A DNA stretch of 64,000 bases from Alphaproteobacteria bacterium 32-64-14 (GCA_002280725.1 NCEM01000015.1:26327-90326); one strand, 5' to 3'. Positions 46,416 through 54,768 are shown, numbered from the stretch's first letter. Numbers and translations are program-made. Notes: a model not told the origin generated them from the sequence alone.

Positions 46416-47215
46416 GGAGAGGCAGGCGCCGTCGGATCCTTCACGCGGATCTCGAACAGCTTGGGCCAGTACTTGCCCGTCACGAAGATGCGGTCTCCCG
46501 CCTTGTCATAGGCAATGCCATTCAGCACATCCGCGCCGCGCCGCTCGTCCGGCTTCAGCAGGCCGCCGAGATAGATGATGCCCTTCACCTCGCCCGTCGC
46601 CGGATCGATGCGCGCGATGCGGTCGGACTGGAACACGTTCGCCCAGATCTCGCCCTTGATATACTCAAGCTCGTTCAGCTGATCGACCGGCTTGCCGTTC
46701 ATCTTCACATCGATGCGGCTGATTTCCTGCAAGGTGGAGGGATCGATGATGCGGATCTGGCTGGTGCCATCACTCATGAAGATGCGCGTGTCGTCGGCGG
46801 TAAGGCCCCAGCCTTCGCCCGCATACGTCCACTCGCGCTTGGGCGCCAACGTCGCCTTGTCGAACACGAAGCCCTTCTGGCTGCGCCAGGTGATCGTGAC
46901 GATCTCGTCGCCCCAGATGACCATGCCTTCGCCGAAGATCTCATCAGCCAGATCGTGCTGCAGCTGAACCGCGCCGCTCGCGAGATCGACCTTGCGGACC
47001 CAGGATTCCCCCTCCTGCCCCGTCGTCTCATAGAGGATGCCGTCCGCGAACTGCAGGCCCTGCGTGAACGCCTTGGGATCGTGCGGATACGTCGCCACCA
47101 CCTCATAGCTGTAGGCTGGCATCGACGACACGGCGGGCGCAGTCGTCGCTGGCGCGCTCGAAGGCGAGCAGGCGCAGGCGGAAATCAGGAAGACGGAGGC
47201 GAGCAGCGTTCTCAT
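46412..47215 (-). CDS. Glutaminyl-peptide cyclotransferase (beta-propeller type)
   Basis: Converts N-terminal glutamine of proteins to pyroglutamate. This is the plant/bacterial five-bladed propeller family, unrelated to animal enzymes. The 267-residue protein has a lipobox-bearing signal (SACACSPSS). Family motifs follow in order: FTQGLQFADGILYETTGQEG, LADEIFGEGMVIWGDEIVTI, TYAGEGWGLTADD, LNELEYIKGEIWANVFQSD and LNGIAYD. The lipobox suggests the enzyme acts in the periplasm on exported proteins. It is in operon with the DUF2314 gene, and the tandem GST-fold lipoproteins lie just upstream on the same strand. Overlapping enzymology with glutathione is a suggestion only. Confidence 0.88.
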   Translation of the reverse strand: MRTLLASVFLISACACSPSSAPATTAPAVSSMPAYSYEVVATYPHDPKAFTQGLQFADGILYETTGQEGESWVRKVDLASGAVQLQHDLADEIFGEGMVIWGDEIVTITWRSQKGFVFDKATLAPKREWTYAGEGWGLTADDTRIFMSDGTSQIRIIDPSTLQEISRIDVKMNGKPVDQLNELEYIKGEIWANVFQSDRIARIDPATGEVKGIIYLGGLLKPDERRGADVLNGIAYDKAGDRIFVTGKYWPKLFEIRVKDPTAPASP

Positions 47216-47290
47216 GGCGCTGTTTCTAGATCACAGCGCAGGAAGCTGTGAAGCGGCTTTCACCGCTCCACAGCCAGATACTGCAGGATT

Positions 47291-47316
47291 CCGGCGCCTT
47301 TCGGCGCCGGTTTATT
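47291..47316. terminator. Strong hairpin past the first GST-fold gene
   Basis: CCGGCGCC and GGCGCCGG form a perfect 8-bp stem around TTTC, followed on the plus strand by TTTATT. It lies about 20 bases past the GST-fold gene's stop (minus strand). By its U-tract it would end plus-strand transcripts. On the minus strand it has no U-tract. Confidence 0.5.
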
Positions 47317-47327
47317 GCCTGCCAAGC

Positions 47328-48104
47328 TTATTGCTGCCCGGGACGCGGTCCAGAGGGGGCGTGCGCCGGCAGGGCAGGCAGCGCCCCGACCATGCCATCC
47401 GGCCGCGCCTTGGCCAGCATGCGCTGATAGGCCGGGCGCGCCTCGATCTTCGCTTTCCACGCATTGATATGCGGGAATTGCGTCTTGTCGACCACGTTGA
47501 GCGCCATCCCGAAATTGAGCGGGAACACCATCATGATATCGGCAGCGGAAAACTCTGCGCCGCCGAACCACGGATGTTTGGCAAGATAGTCTTCGGCAAA
47601 CTGGTATTCGGCTTCCGAGTCCACCAGGCGCGAGCGCTCCGTCGGCGGCTTGATCATCCACACGCGGTAATCGGCGATGACGCGACCGGCGAGCGAGCCT
47701 TCGGCATGGTGCATCCACATCATGTGGTTGGCGTAGTCCATGCTAGCCATCGCGGGCGTCAGCTTGCCCGGAGCGTAGCGGTTGAGGATCGTCTCGATGA
47801 TCGCGCCAGACTCCGTCACCACCTGATCGCCGATCGTCACGGTCGGCGCGACCGGCATGCCGGGGTTCACCTTCCGGATTTCAGCCATCGATCCCGCAAG
47901 GTCGCCCCGCTTGAACACCAGCGTGTAGGGCATGCCCAGCTCTTCCATCAGCCACACGATCCGTTCCGACCGGCGGTTCTCAAGGTGGTAGATGGTGATG
48001 GTCGGCATCGTCATTGCGGCTTGCGCGGCAGGGGCTGCGCCCGGCGCCGTGGTCGAGCATCCCGCCATCGCGATCATCGCGGCGGCCAGCAGAAGGCGTT
48101 TCAT
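47328..48104 (-). CDS. Glutathione-transferase-fold lipoprotein (copy A)
   Basis: A 258-residue protein combining a lipoprotein signal (lipobox IAMAGC, Cys16) with a full GST fold. The thioredoxin-like part runs from about 34 to 112, with ITIYHLENRRSERIVWLMEE and the SNAI-type motif ESGAIIE. The all-helical part contains the GST motif 2 region FSAADIMMVFPL (about 198) and closes near 240. GSTs are normally cytoplasmic, and residue +2 is Ser, which favours the outer membrane. The next gene upstream on the same strand is a close paralogue. Glutathione, or another periplasmic thiol, would need to be present for catalysis. Confidence 0.83.
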   Translation of the reverse strand: MKRLLLAAAMIAMAGCSTTAPGAAPAAQAAMTMPTITIYHLENRRSERIVWLMEELGMPYTLVFKRGDLAGSMAEIRKVNPGMPVAPTVTIGDQVVTESGAIIETILNRYAPGKLTPAMASMDYANHMMWMHHAEGSLAGRVIADYRVWMIKPPTERSRLVDSEAEYQFAEDYLAKHPWFGGAEFSAADIMMVFPLNFGMALNVVDKTQFPHINAWKAKIEARPAYQRMLAKARPDGMVGALPALPAHAPSGPRPGQQ

Positions 48105-48195
48105 GACTCTCTCCCAATAATTGTTATTACACTTCGCCTAGCACGCGGAACCGCAGGGTGCGAGACGCTATGTCGTGAACTGCCGTAAGCGTCAG

Positions 48196-48966
48196 TCAGC
48201 GCGGCGGCGGGCGCGCTTCGTCGGGCAGCGGCACGGGCGGGCCGATCATTCCGTTGGGTCGCGCCTTCGCAACCATGCGCTGATAGGCAGGCCGCTTGTG
48301 CATGCGATCGAGCCAGTCGAGAATTTTCGGGAAGCGCTCATTGTCAACGATGTTGAGCAGGAACGTATAGCGCAGCGCAAACTCCATCATGATGTCGGCG
48401 GAGCTGAACTCCGGCCCGCCGAAATAAGGATGCGTGCTTAGCCAGTCCTCCGCGAACTTGATGGTGTTTTCCGAATCTACCAGCGGCGAGCGCTTCTCCG
48501 GCGGCTTGATTTGCCAGACATTGTAATCCGTTCCCACGCGCGGCAGGAGAGAGCCTTCCGCATATTGGTACCAGATCTGATGCCAGGGATAGTCCTTGCT
48601 ATCGAGCGCGGGCATCAGCTTGCCGGGCGCATGGCGGCGCAGGATCACGTCGATGATCGCGCCGGATTCCATCAGCACCTGATCCTGGTAGATCACGGTC
48701 GGCGCCGTAGGCATCTTCGGGTTCACCTTGCGGATTTCCGCCAGCGAGGCGCCAAGGCTGTTGTTCACGAACTTCAGCTCATAGGGAAAGCCCAGCTCCT
48801 CCATCAGCCACACCACCCGTTCGGACCGGCGTCCTTCGAGATGGTAGATCGTGAAGTTCGCCGGCATCGGGGTCGCAGCGGCAACGGCCGGCGCGCTGGG
48901 CGTTGTCGTCGTGCATCCAGCGGCCATCGCAACCGCCATCACGGCGGCCATAATCGCAACACGCAT
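48196..48966 (-). CDS. Glutathione-transferase-fold lipoprotein (copy B)
   Basis: The upstream paralogue of the gene at 47328, 256 residues. The signal ends VAMAAGC (Cys18), so it too should be lipid-anchored, with Thr at +2. The thioredoxin-like domain begins FTIYHLEGRRSERVVWLMEE, nearly identical to copy A. MESGAIIDVIL and GGPEFSSADIMMEFAL follow. About half the residues match copy A by eye, so the duplication is fairly recent. A 91-base gap separates them, and transcripts may be shared. Divergent from it lies the reductase gene at 49136 with a 15-bp palindrome before it. Confidence 0.83.
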   Translation of the reverse strand: MRVAIMAAVMAVAMAAGCTTTTPSAPAVAAATPMPANFTIYHLEGRRSERVVWLMEELGFPYELKFVNNSLGASLAEIRKVNPKMPTAPTVIYQDQVLMESGAIIDVILRRHAPGKLMPALDSKDYPWHQIWYQYAEGSLLPRVGTDYNVWQIKPPEKRSPLVDSENTIKFAEDWLSTHPYFGGPEFSSADIMMEFALRYTFLLNIVDNERFPKILDWLDRMHKRPAYQRMVAKARPNGMIGPPVPLPDEARPPPR

Positions 48967-49102
48967 GAAGTCCCTCCCCTGCGTCGCCTGCCCCGTCCGG
49001 CGCGACGCTATTTGATTGCCCCAAGCGTTAGCTGTTCCGCGCCACCCCGCAAGAGCGCACGAAACACGAATTGGCGCCTTGCCAACCGCAACAGGTTTGT
49101 TT

Positions 49103-49117
49103 ATTTACACTGTAAAT
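49103..49117 (+). promoter_or_regulatory. Perfect 15-bp palindrome before the SDR gene
   Basis: ATTTACA-C-TGTAAAT is perfectly symmetrical, 19 bases before the reductase start and just upstream of its AGAGGAG. Its AT-richness in a GC-rich region and its location suggest an operator for a TetR-like repressor. The regulator gene is not in the window. Confidence 0.55.
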
Positions 49118-49135
49118 TCTAAAGAGGAGCCGCCG

Positions 49136-49930
49136 ATGACGACGTTCAAGGACAAGCTGCTGTCGGGAAAAACCGCGTTCGTGGCAGGCGCATCCAGCGG
49201 CATCAACCTGCAGATCGCCACGCGCCTTGCCGAAGCGGGCGCGGCCGTCACCATTCTCTCGCGCTCAGCCGACAAGATCGAGGCCGCCGCTGCCGGTATC
49301 CGCGCCAAGGGCGGCAAGTGCATCGGCGTTGCGCAGGACGTGCGCGACCATGACGGCGTCGGCGCCGCCTTCGCGAAATCGGTCGAGGCGCATGGCGAGA
49401 TCGACATTCTGGTGTCAGGCGCCGCCGGCAACTTCGTCGCGCCCTTCAATGGCATTTCCTACAACGGCTTCCGCGCGGTGATCGATATCGATCTCGTCGG
49501 CTGCTACAATGTGATGAAGCAGGGCTTCCCGCACCTGCGCAAGCCGGGCGCGTCCGTCATCACCATCTCCGCCCCGCAATCGCTTCACCCCTACCCCTTC
49601 CAGGCCCATGTCAACGCCGCCAAAGCGGGCGCCGACATGCTGGTGAAGACCGTCGCCGTCGAGTGGGGTCCGCTGGGCGTGCGCGTGAACGCCATCATCC
49701 CCGGCCCCATCGCCGACACCGAAGGCATGAACCGCCTCGCGCCGACGCCCGAAGCCATGGAGAAATCCGCCAAGGGCAATCCGATGCAGCGCCTCGGCAC
49801 GAAAGACGAAGTCGCCGACCTCGCCCTCTTCCTCACCTCGGACGCCGCCGCCTACATCACTGGCGCGATCATTCCCTGCGATGGCGGCCTGTCGCTGCTG
49901 GGCGTTGGCCGCGTCGGCGGGATGGGCTGA
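49136..49930 (+). CDS. Short-chain reductase, 2,4-dienoyl-CoA reductase-like
   Basis: A 264-residue short-chain dehydrogenase. The cofactor loop is VAGASSGINLQIATRLAEAG. The middle has SGAAGNFVAPFNGISYNGFR and IDIDLVGCYNVMK, typical of 2,4-dienoyl-CoA reductases of unsaturated fatty-acid oxidation. In place of YxxxK it has HVNAAKAGADML, where Asn and Lys are used, as in that family. VEWGPLGVRVNAIIPGPI follows. The start at 49136 is supported by AGAGGAG. The upstream palindrome may bind a fatty-acid-responsive repressor. No other beta-oxidation gene is adjacent. Confidence 0.83.
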   Translation: MTTFKDKLLSGKTAFVAGASSGINLQIATRLAEAGAAVTILSRSADKIEAAAAGIRAKGGKCIGVAQDVRDHDGVGAAFAKSVEAHGEIDILVSGAAGNFVAPFNGISYNGFRAVIDIDLVGCYNVMKQGFPHLRKPGASVITISAPQSLHPYPFQAHVNAAKAGADMLVKTVAVEWGPLGVRVNAIIPGPIADTEGMNRLAPTPEAMEKSAKGNPMQRLGTKDEVADLALFLTSDAAAYITGAIIPCDGGLSLLGVGRVGGMG

Positions 49931-49938
49931 ATCAGCGC

Positions 49939-50310
49939 TCAGATGTATTCGGGATCGGCGACGGTGCGCGCAGTGGTGACGCCGTCGCCGGTGTTCACCA
50001 CCTCGGACTTCTCGAACAGAACCACCTGACATTCCCCGCCAAGCGCTTCGGGTTTGTGCTCGGTCCCCTTGGGCACGATGATGAACGAGCCCTGTGGCAC
50101 GTCCTCATGCCGCTCCCGGAAATGCATCCGCAGCACGCCGCCGACCACGAGGAACATCTCGTCGGCATCCGCGTGGGCATGCCAGTGAAACTCCCCCTGC
50201 AGCCGCACCAGCCGCACATCGTGATCGTCCACCCGCCCGACACGCTTCGGGCTCCACGGCTCTGCGAACAGGCTCAGCTTGTCAGCGATGGAGACGGGCT
50301 TCGGCGTCAT
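49939..50310 (-). CDS. Cupin domain protein
   Basis: A 123-residue single cupin. Motif 1 is EFHWHAHADADEMFLVVGG, with the metal-binding histidines and Glu. Motif 2 is GSFIIVPKGTEHKPEA, with the third His. The N-terminus is a short helix and the C-terminus VADPEYI. No signal peptide is present. It could be a small metal-dependent isomerase, dioxygenase or sensor. It converges with the reductase gene eight bases away. The next gene on its strand lies 26 bases upstream, so it may share transcription with the membrane-protein genes. Confidence 0.82.
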   Translation of the reverse strand: MTPKPVSIADKLSLFAEPWSPKRVGRVDDHDVRLVRLQGEFHWHAHADADEMFLVVGGVLRMHFRERHEDVPQGSFIIVPKGTEHKPEALGGECQVVLFEKSEVVNTGDGVTTARTVADPEYI

Positions 50311-50336
50311 TCAGAAGTCTCCCACGCGACAAAAAC

Positions 50337-50765
50337 CTAGAAAAGCGAGTCGTGCGCGCTCGGCTTGTTCCCAGCGCGCAGGTCCGGCCCCAGCAGGTCT
50401 GGTGTCGCCCCGCCATCGCGCCCGCGCCTGACAAGCTTCCACACCACTCGCACCAGCACCGCCCCACCCAGCGCCGCCAGCACCATCCATAGCTGCGGGC
50501 GCAGCGGATCCCTCAGCGAGAACCCGAAACCGATCAGCGCCAGCGCCGACATCGTATAGATGCCCTTGATCATGATCTGCAGCGGCCGCCCGCGCCAGGG
50601 AAACCACCCCGCCACGATGGCCACCGCCGATACGGCGAAATACGCAATCGCGATCCAGCCCGACCAGTGAATGTCGATGGACCCCATCGACGACACGATG
50701 GCGATGCAGGCCACGATGCAGCCAAGCCCGAACAGGTGCGTGAGAATGTGATAGGCGATCTTCAT
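50337..50765 (-). CDS. Predicted four-helix membrane protein
   Basis: A 142-residue membrane protein with four hydrophobic segments, roughly residues 8-28, 34-56, 64-84 and 92-112. The cytoplasmic tail is basic and then polar (VRRGRDGGATPDLLGP). The N-terminus MKIAYHILTHLFGLGCIVAC is compatible with an uncleaved signal anchor. I recognise no family. It lies in a run of three small membrane-protein genes between glyQ and the cupin gene. Gaps of 26 and 73 bases separate it from the genes on either side. Confidence 0.68.
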   Translation of the reverse strand: MKIAYHILTHLFGLGCIVACIAIVSSMGSIDIHWSGWIAIAYFAVSAVAIVAGWFPWRGRPLQIMIKGIYTMSALALIGFGFSLRDPLRPQLWMVLAALGGAVLVRVVWKLVRRGRDGGATPDLLGPDLRAGNKPSAHDSLF

Positions 50766-50838
50766 TGCTGTCGTTATGCCCTGCCGTCGCTCAAACGGGC
50801 AATGCCCGGGAGACAGGCCGCCGGCAAGACCTACCGCG

Positions 50839-51210
50839 TCAAAGACGCTTGCCGCGCAGCAACTCGACCGCCAGCACGATCAGCGCCCCGGCCATGTAGG
50901 CCGCGATATCCAGCCAGTCGAAAGACCCGCCCAGCACGACGCGCGCAAACGTGTTATCCGATAGCCCAAGCGCGCCGAGCAGGTTCAGCGCCTGCGCAAT
51001 CTCGATCGCCAGCGCGATCACCAGCGAGATCGACGCCGCCGCAATCGCACCAAGCGGCGTCACCGCCCGCAGCACCGCATAGACCAGCATGACGGCCAGC
51101 ACGTCACCCATATACCCGCGCACGAACGTTTCGGTGACGAACAGCGCGATCATCATCTCGATGGCGAGGAGGATCAGGGCGGCTATGGCGTAGGATTTGC
51201 GGCCAGTCAT
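50839..51210 (-). CDS. DUF2809 family membrane protein
   Basis: A 123-residue membrane protein with four helices, matching DUF2809. Family-type features are FVRGYMGDVLAVMLVYAVLR near residue 28, an EIAQ glutamate in the third helix and GGSFDWLDIAAYMAGAL before the last. The layout recalls VanZ-like proteins, but no catalytic role is known. It overlaps the start of its upstream gene by four bases (51207-51210), so the two are translated together. Function unknown. Confidence 0.78.
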   Translation of the reverse strand: MTGRKSYAIAALILLAIEMMIALFVTETFVRGYMGDVLAVMLVYAVLRAVTPLGAIAAASISLVIALAIEIAQALNLLGALGLSDNTFARVVLGGSFDWLDIAAYMAGALIVLAVELLRGKRL

Positions 51211-51623
51211 CGGGGGCTGTCGCTTCGCCTCGGCTTCCAGAGCTCGACGCCCTTCAGCCTCAGCAGCAGGCGCAGCAGGTACACAGATAGGCCCGGCACA
51301 ATAGCAAGCACTCCAATCGGATGACCCAGCTTCGCATCGACAATGAAGTAGTGCAGCATGGCGGCCAGCGTCACCGCAGCGACGAGCTTGCCGATGATGC
51401 CGTGCTTCCCGTCATCCCGGCCCAGATACGGCCATGGCGACAACTCGACCAAAGCAAGAAACCAGAAATACGACGCCAGAACCCAAACAGACGTCTCCGG
51501 CGAGATGCCGAACGCAGGCATGGCAGACAGCGCAGCCACGGCGATGACATTCGCCATCAAGCCGAACACGAGGAGGAAAATCAGTATCAGGCCGTATATC
51601 GAACCGGGCTTGGCTTTATGCAT
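51207..51623 (-). CDS. Predicted membrane protein coupled to the DUF2809 gene
   Basis: A 138-residue protein with about four hydrophobic helices (starting GSIYGLILIFLLVFGLM), then loops with WPYLGRDDGKHG and a C-terminal LWKPRRSDSP. I chose the ATG at 51623. A GTG at 51662 is in frame but would overlap the end of glyQ by 25 bases. The stop overlaps the DUF2809 start by four bases. It follows glyQ on the same strand, so glyQ transcripts probably run into this group. No family is recognised. Confidence 0.66.
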   Translation of the reverse strand: MHKAKPGSIYGLILIFLLVFGLMANVIAVAALSAMPAFGISPETSVWVLASYFWFLALVELSPWPYLGRDDGKHGIIGKLVAAVTLAAMLHYFIVDAKLGHPIGVLAIVPGLSVYLLRLLLRLKGVELWKPRRSDSPR

Positions 51624-51637
51624 GCGGGAGGCCCCAC

Positions 51638-52546
51638 TCACGCGCTCTGAGACTTCTCCCACGCCTCCGCCGAGCCCTTCGCGAGATCGCGCACGCGGCC
51701 GATGAAGGATTGGCGTTCGGTGGGAGAGATCACGCCGCGCGCATCCAGCAGGTTGAAGATGTGGCTCGCCTTCAGCGCCTGCTCATACGCCGGCAACGGC
51801 AGCGGCTTCTCAAGCGCCAACAGTTTCTTGCATACCTTCTCGCAATCACTGAACCAGCGCTGCAGGACTTCCGTATCCGCATGCTCGAAATTGTAAGCCG
51901 ACTGCTGTTTCTCGTTCTCGAGAAATACATCGCCATACGTCAGCGGGAATTCCGACTGCGGATCGTTGAACGGCAGGTCGTACACGCGGTCGACGCCGAA
52001 CACGTACATCGCCAGCCGCTCAAGGCCGTAGGTCAGCTCGCCCGAAACGGGGCGCACATCAAGACCACCAACTTGCTGGAAGTAGGTGAACTGCGAGACT
52101 TCCATCCCGTCACACCAGACTTCCCAGCCCAGTCCCCACGCGCCAACGGTCGGGTTCTCCCAGTCGTCCTCGACAAAGCGGATATCGTGCACGGTGGGAT
52201 CGATGCCGATCTCGTAGAGGCTCTGCAGGTAGAGGTCCTGGATGTCCGGCGGGTTCGGCTTCAGGATCACCTGATACTGATAGTAATGCTGCAGCCGGTT
52301 CGGGTTCTCGCCATAGCGCCCGTCCTTCGGGCGGCGGCTCGGCTGCGGATAGGCCGCGTACCACGGCTTCGGCCCCAGCGCGCGCAGCGTCGTGGACGGA
52401 TGCAGGGTGCCGGCGCCCACTTCCATGTCATACGGCTGCAGGATCGCGCAGCCCTTCGACGACCAGTAGGCCGACAGCTTCAGGATGATCTCCTGAAAGC
52501 TCTTCGGCTTCTGGATATCGGGTCGGGCGGGGGCGGATTTGGCCAT
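51638..52546 (-). CDS. glyQ: Glycine--tRNA ligase, alpha subunit
   Basis: The catalytic subunit of the alpha2-beta2 glycyl-tRNA synthetase. Of 302 residues, the start [20 protein letters not shown] is diagnostic. It is followed by [20 protein letters not shown], the class II motif region [20 protein letters not shown] and [20 protein letters not shown]. The C-terminus carries [22 protein letters not shown]. It is usually adjacent to glyS. Here a block of ten genes intervenes. The 100-bp palindromic repeat lies 41 bases before its start. Confidence 0.96.
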   Translation of the reverse strand: MAKSAPARPDIQKPKSFQEIILKLSAYWSSKGCAILQPYDMEVGAGTLHPSTTLRALGPKPWYAAYPQPSRRPKDGRYGENPNRLQHYYQYQVILKPNPPDIQDLYLQSLYEIGIDPTVHDIRFVEDDWENPTVGAWGLGWEVWCDGMEVSQFTYFQQVGGLDVRPVSGELTYGLERLAMYVFGVDRVYDLPFNDPQSEFPLTYGDVFLENEKQQSAYNFEHADTEVLQRWFSDCEKVCKKLLALEKPLPLPAYEQALKASHIFNLLDARGVISPTERQSFIGRVRDLAKGSAEAWEKSQSA

Positions 52547-52587
52547 CGGTCTCTCCTGAGCCCTCCTTAAGTGGAGCCACGTTGGTT

Positions 52588-52687
52588 GTCATCCCGGCTG
52601 AAGCGAAGCGTAAGGCCGGGACCCACTTATCCGCCCGTCCCTGTCGATCTGTAGGTCCCGGACAGCGCTACGCGCTTCCGGGATGAC
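52588..52687. repeat. 100-bp palindromic repeat (copy 2)
   Basis: Starts GTCATCCCGG and ends CCGGGATGAC, the same ends and exactly the same length as copy 1 at 42749. Inner arms GGCCGGGACCCA and GGTCCCGG have diverged more. It sits between the glyQ start and the GIY-YIG gene. Confidence 0.8.
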
Positions 52688-52729
52688 AACCGTTGTGAGC
52701 CGCGCCAAGGTAGAAACGGGACGGGGCAA

Positions 52730-53065
52730 ATGGGCATTGAGCGCATCTATTTTGTCTATTTGCTGGCTTCGCGACCCTTCGGCACGCTGTATGTCGGGGT
52801 CACTAATGACCTGATCGCGCGCAGTTACGATCACCGGACCGGGGCCATTCCAGGCTTCACCAAGAAGTACGGCGTTCACAGGTTGGTCTGGTTCGAGCAG
52901 CACAGCAGCATCGAGACTGCGATGCTCCGCGAGAAGCGCATCAAGCGCTGGCGGCGCGAGTGGAAGTTCAATCTCATCGAAAACACCAATCGCCACTGGG
53001 AAGATTACTATCCCAGGCTTCTCGAGGCGGGCTGGTTTGCGGTTCGGGATTCCGTTGGCCGGTAG
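52730..53065 (+). CDS. GIY-YIG domain protein
   Basis: A 111-residue single GIY-YIG domain. The motif appears as VYLLASRPFGTLYVGVTND (9-27), with Tyr in place of the first GIY and YVG for the second. The catalytic Arg is in LIARSYDHRTG. FTKKYGVHRLVWFEQ and the conserved Glu in ETAMLREKRIKRWRREWK follow. These small proteins (UPF0213/YhbQ-like) are common in alphaproteobacteria, often in several copies. Nuclease activity is uncertain. It lies next to the 100-bp palindromic repeat, and a link is possible but unproven. Confidence 0.88.
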   Translation: MGIERIYFVYLLASRPFGTLYVGVTNDLIARSYDHRTGAIPGFTKKYGVHRLVWFEQHSSIETAMLREKRIKRWRREWKFNLIENTNRHWEDYYPRLLEAGWFAVRDSVGR

Positions 53066-53102
53066 CAAAGCGTCAATCGCCTGTTAATCCCGGTGCGGCA
53101 TT

Positions 53103-53117
53103 TATGCTAATAGCATA
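53103..53117 (+). promoter_or_regulatory. Perfect 15-bp palindrome before the chemoreceptor gene
   Basis: TATGCTA-A-TAGCATA is perfectly symmetrical, 17 bases before the probable start at 53135. It overlaps the region where a -10 box would lie, so it may be an operator. No regulator gene is adjacent. Confidence 0.5.
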
Positions 53118-53134
53118 CACCAAGGATGCCGATC

Positions 53135-54673
53135 ATGCTTGCCGTCTTCAAATCCCGCCCCGCTCCGATCCCGACCTATCCGCCGGCCCTGCCGCCCGCC
53201 GGACCGTCTCGCGACACAGCCGGCATGATCAACGCCATCGACCGCGTGATGGCGGTGATCGAGTTCAATCCGGATGGCACGATCATCACGGCCAACTCGA
53301 ATTTTTCCTCGGCGATGGGCTACGGCATGGATGAAATCCAGGGCCGCCATCACCGCATGTTTGCTGATCCCGCCTACGCCAACAGCGACGATTACCGACG
53401 CTTCTGGGACCGGCTGAATCGCGGCGAGTTCGTCGCCGGCGAGTTCAAGCGCCTCGCCAAGGGCAACCGGGAAATCTGGCTGCAGGCCAGCTACAACCCG
53501 ATCATGGATACGACCGGCAAGGTCGTGCGCGTCGTGAAATTCGCAACCGACATCACCGACCAGAAAAACAAGATGATGGACGCCACGGGCCAGCTCGAGG
53601 CGATCAACCGCAGCCAGGCGGTGATCGAGTTCAACCTCGATGGCACGATCATCACGGCCAACGCCAACTTCTGCAACGCAGTCGGCTACGCCCTCTCCGA
53701 CATCAAGGGCCGCCATCACCGCATGTTCGTCGAGCCCGCCTATGGCGCGTCAATGGAGTACGCGAACTTCTGGGAGGGCCTGCGCCGCGGCGAATTCCAG
53801 GCCGCCGAATACAAGCGTCTCGGCAATGGCGGGCGGACCATCTGGATCCAGGCCAGCTACAACCCGATCAGGAACGCCGATGGCGTGCCCGTGAAAGTGG
53901 TCAAGTACGCCACCGACATCACGGCCAGCGTCGAACGCCGCCTGCGCAACGAGAACCTCTCGGTCGAAATCGAGCGCGACCTCTCCGGCATTGCAGACAA
54001 CATCTCCGACGTCTCGCGCCAGGCCAGCGAAGTCTCGCAGGCCGCCAGCCAGACGTCTGAAACCATCCAGTCCGTCGCCGCCGCCGCCGAGGAGCTCACC
54101 GCCTCGATCCACGAAATCTCGACCAGCGTCGCCGCCTCCAAGCGCTCGTCGGATGAAGCTCACAAACTGACCCAGTCGGCCGACGCCTCCACCATGGCGC
54201 TGACCAAGACGGCCGAACAGATGACCGGCATCGTCGAGCTGATCGACGACATCGCCTCGCAGATCAACTTGCTCGCCCTCAACGCCACCATCGAATCGGC
54301 GCGCGCAGGCGAAGCCGGCCGCGGCTTTGCGGTTGTCGCCGCCGAAGTGAAACAGCTCGCCGCCCAGGTCTCGTCCGCAACCAAGACGATCTCCAGCGAG
54401 ATTCACGGCGTCCAGTCGGTCTCGGCGGACGTGGTCGCCTCCCTGAAAGCGATCCAGGGATCGGTCACCACCATCTCGAACAGCATTTCCGAAGTCGCCT
54501 CCGCCGTGCAGCAGCAGTCGGCCGCCACCTCGGAAATCTCGGCGACCATGCAGTCGGCCTCCGTCTCGGTCACCTCGATCGACAAGGGCATCGGCGCGAT
54601 GGCCGGCGCGATGTCCGCAGCCTCACGCTCGACGGAGCAGGTTCGCGGCAACATGGAAGTGCTGGTGAAGTAA
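53135..54673 (+). CDS. Soluble chemoreceptor with two tandem PAS domains (BdlA-like)
   Basis: A 512-residue methyl-accepting protein without membrane helices. Two PAS domains (about 35-142 and 155-262) are strongly alike. Both contain [15 protein letters not shown] and WxQASYNPI, so they arose by duplication. The signalling domain has the hairpin tip [20 protein letters not shown] then [20 protein letters not shown]. No CheR-binding pentapeptide is seen at the end. The layout matches BdlA, the biofilm dispersal sensor of Pseudomonas, and energy-taxis receptors. PAS cofactor (heme or flavin) is unknown. AAGGA lies eight bases before the ATG at 53135. No che genes adjoin it. Confidence 0.88.
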   Translation: MLAVFKSRPAPIPTYPPALPPAGPSRDTAGMINAIDRVMAVIEFNPDGTIITANSNFSSAMGYGMDEIQGRHHRMFADPAYANSDDYRRFWDRLNRGEFVAGEFKRLAKGNREIWLQASYNPIMDTTGKVVRVVKFATDITDQKNKMMDATGQLEAINRSQAVIEFNLDGTIITANANFCNAVGYALSDIKGRHHRMFVEPAYGASMEYANFWEGLRRGEFQAAEYKRLGNGGRTIWIQASYNPIRNADGVPVKVVKYATDITASVERRLRNENLSVEIERDLSGIADNISDVSRQASEVSQAASQTSETIQSVAAAAEELTASIHEISTSVAASKRSSDEAHKLTQSADASTMALTKTAEQMTGIVELIDDIASQINLLALNATIESARAGEAGRGFAVVAAEVKQLAAQVSSATKTISSEIHGVQSVSADVVASLKAIQGSVTTISNSISEVASAVQQQSAATSEISATMQSASVSVTSIDKGIGAMAGAMSAASRSTEQVRGNMEVLVK

Positions 54674-54696
54674 TTCGCCGGGCAGACACCATCAGC

Positions 54697-54721
54697 GGCG
54701 CGCGGCCAAAAGCTGCGCGCC
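54697..54721 (+). terminator. Terminator-like hairpin after the chemoreceptor gene
   Basis: GGCGCGC and GCGCGCC form a 7-bp stem, extended by an inner GC pair, with an AAAA loop. It lies 24 bases past the stop codon. Only GTTCTG follows, so the U-tract is weak. Confidence 0.45.
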
Positions 54722-54768
54722 GTTCTGAATCAGATCACCGATGAAACGATTCGCAGGCTGCGATACGC

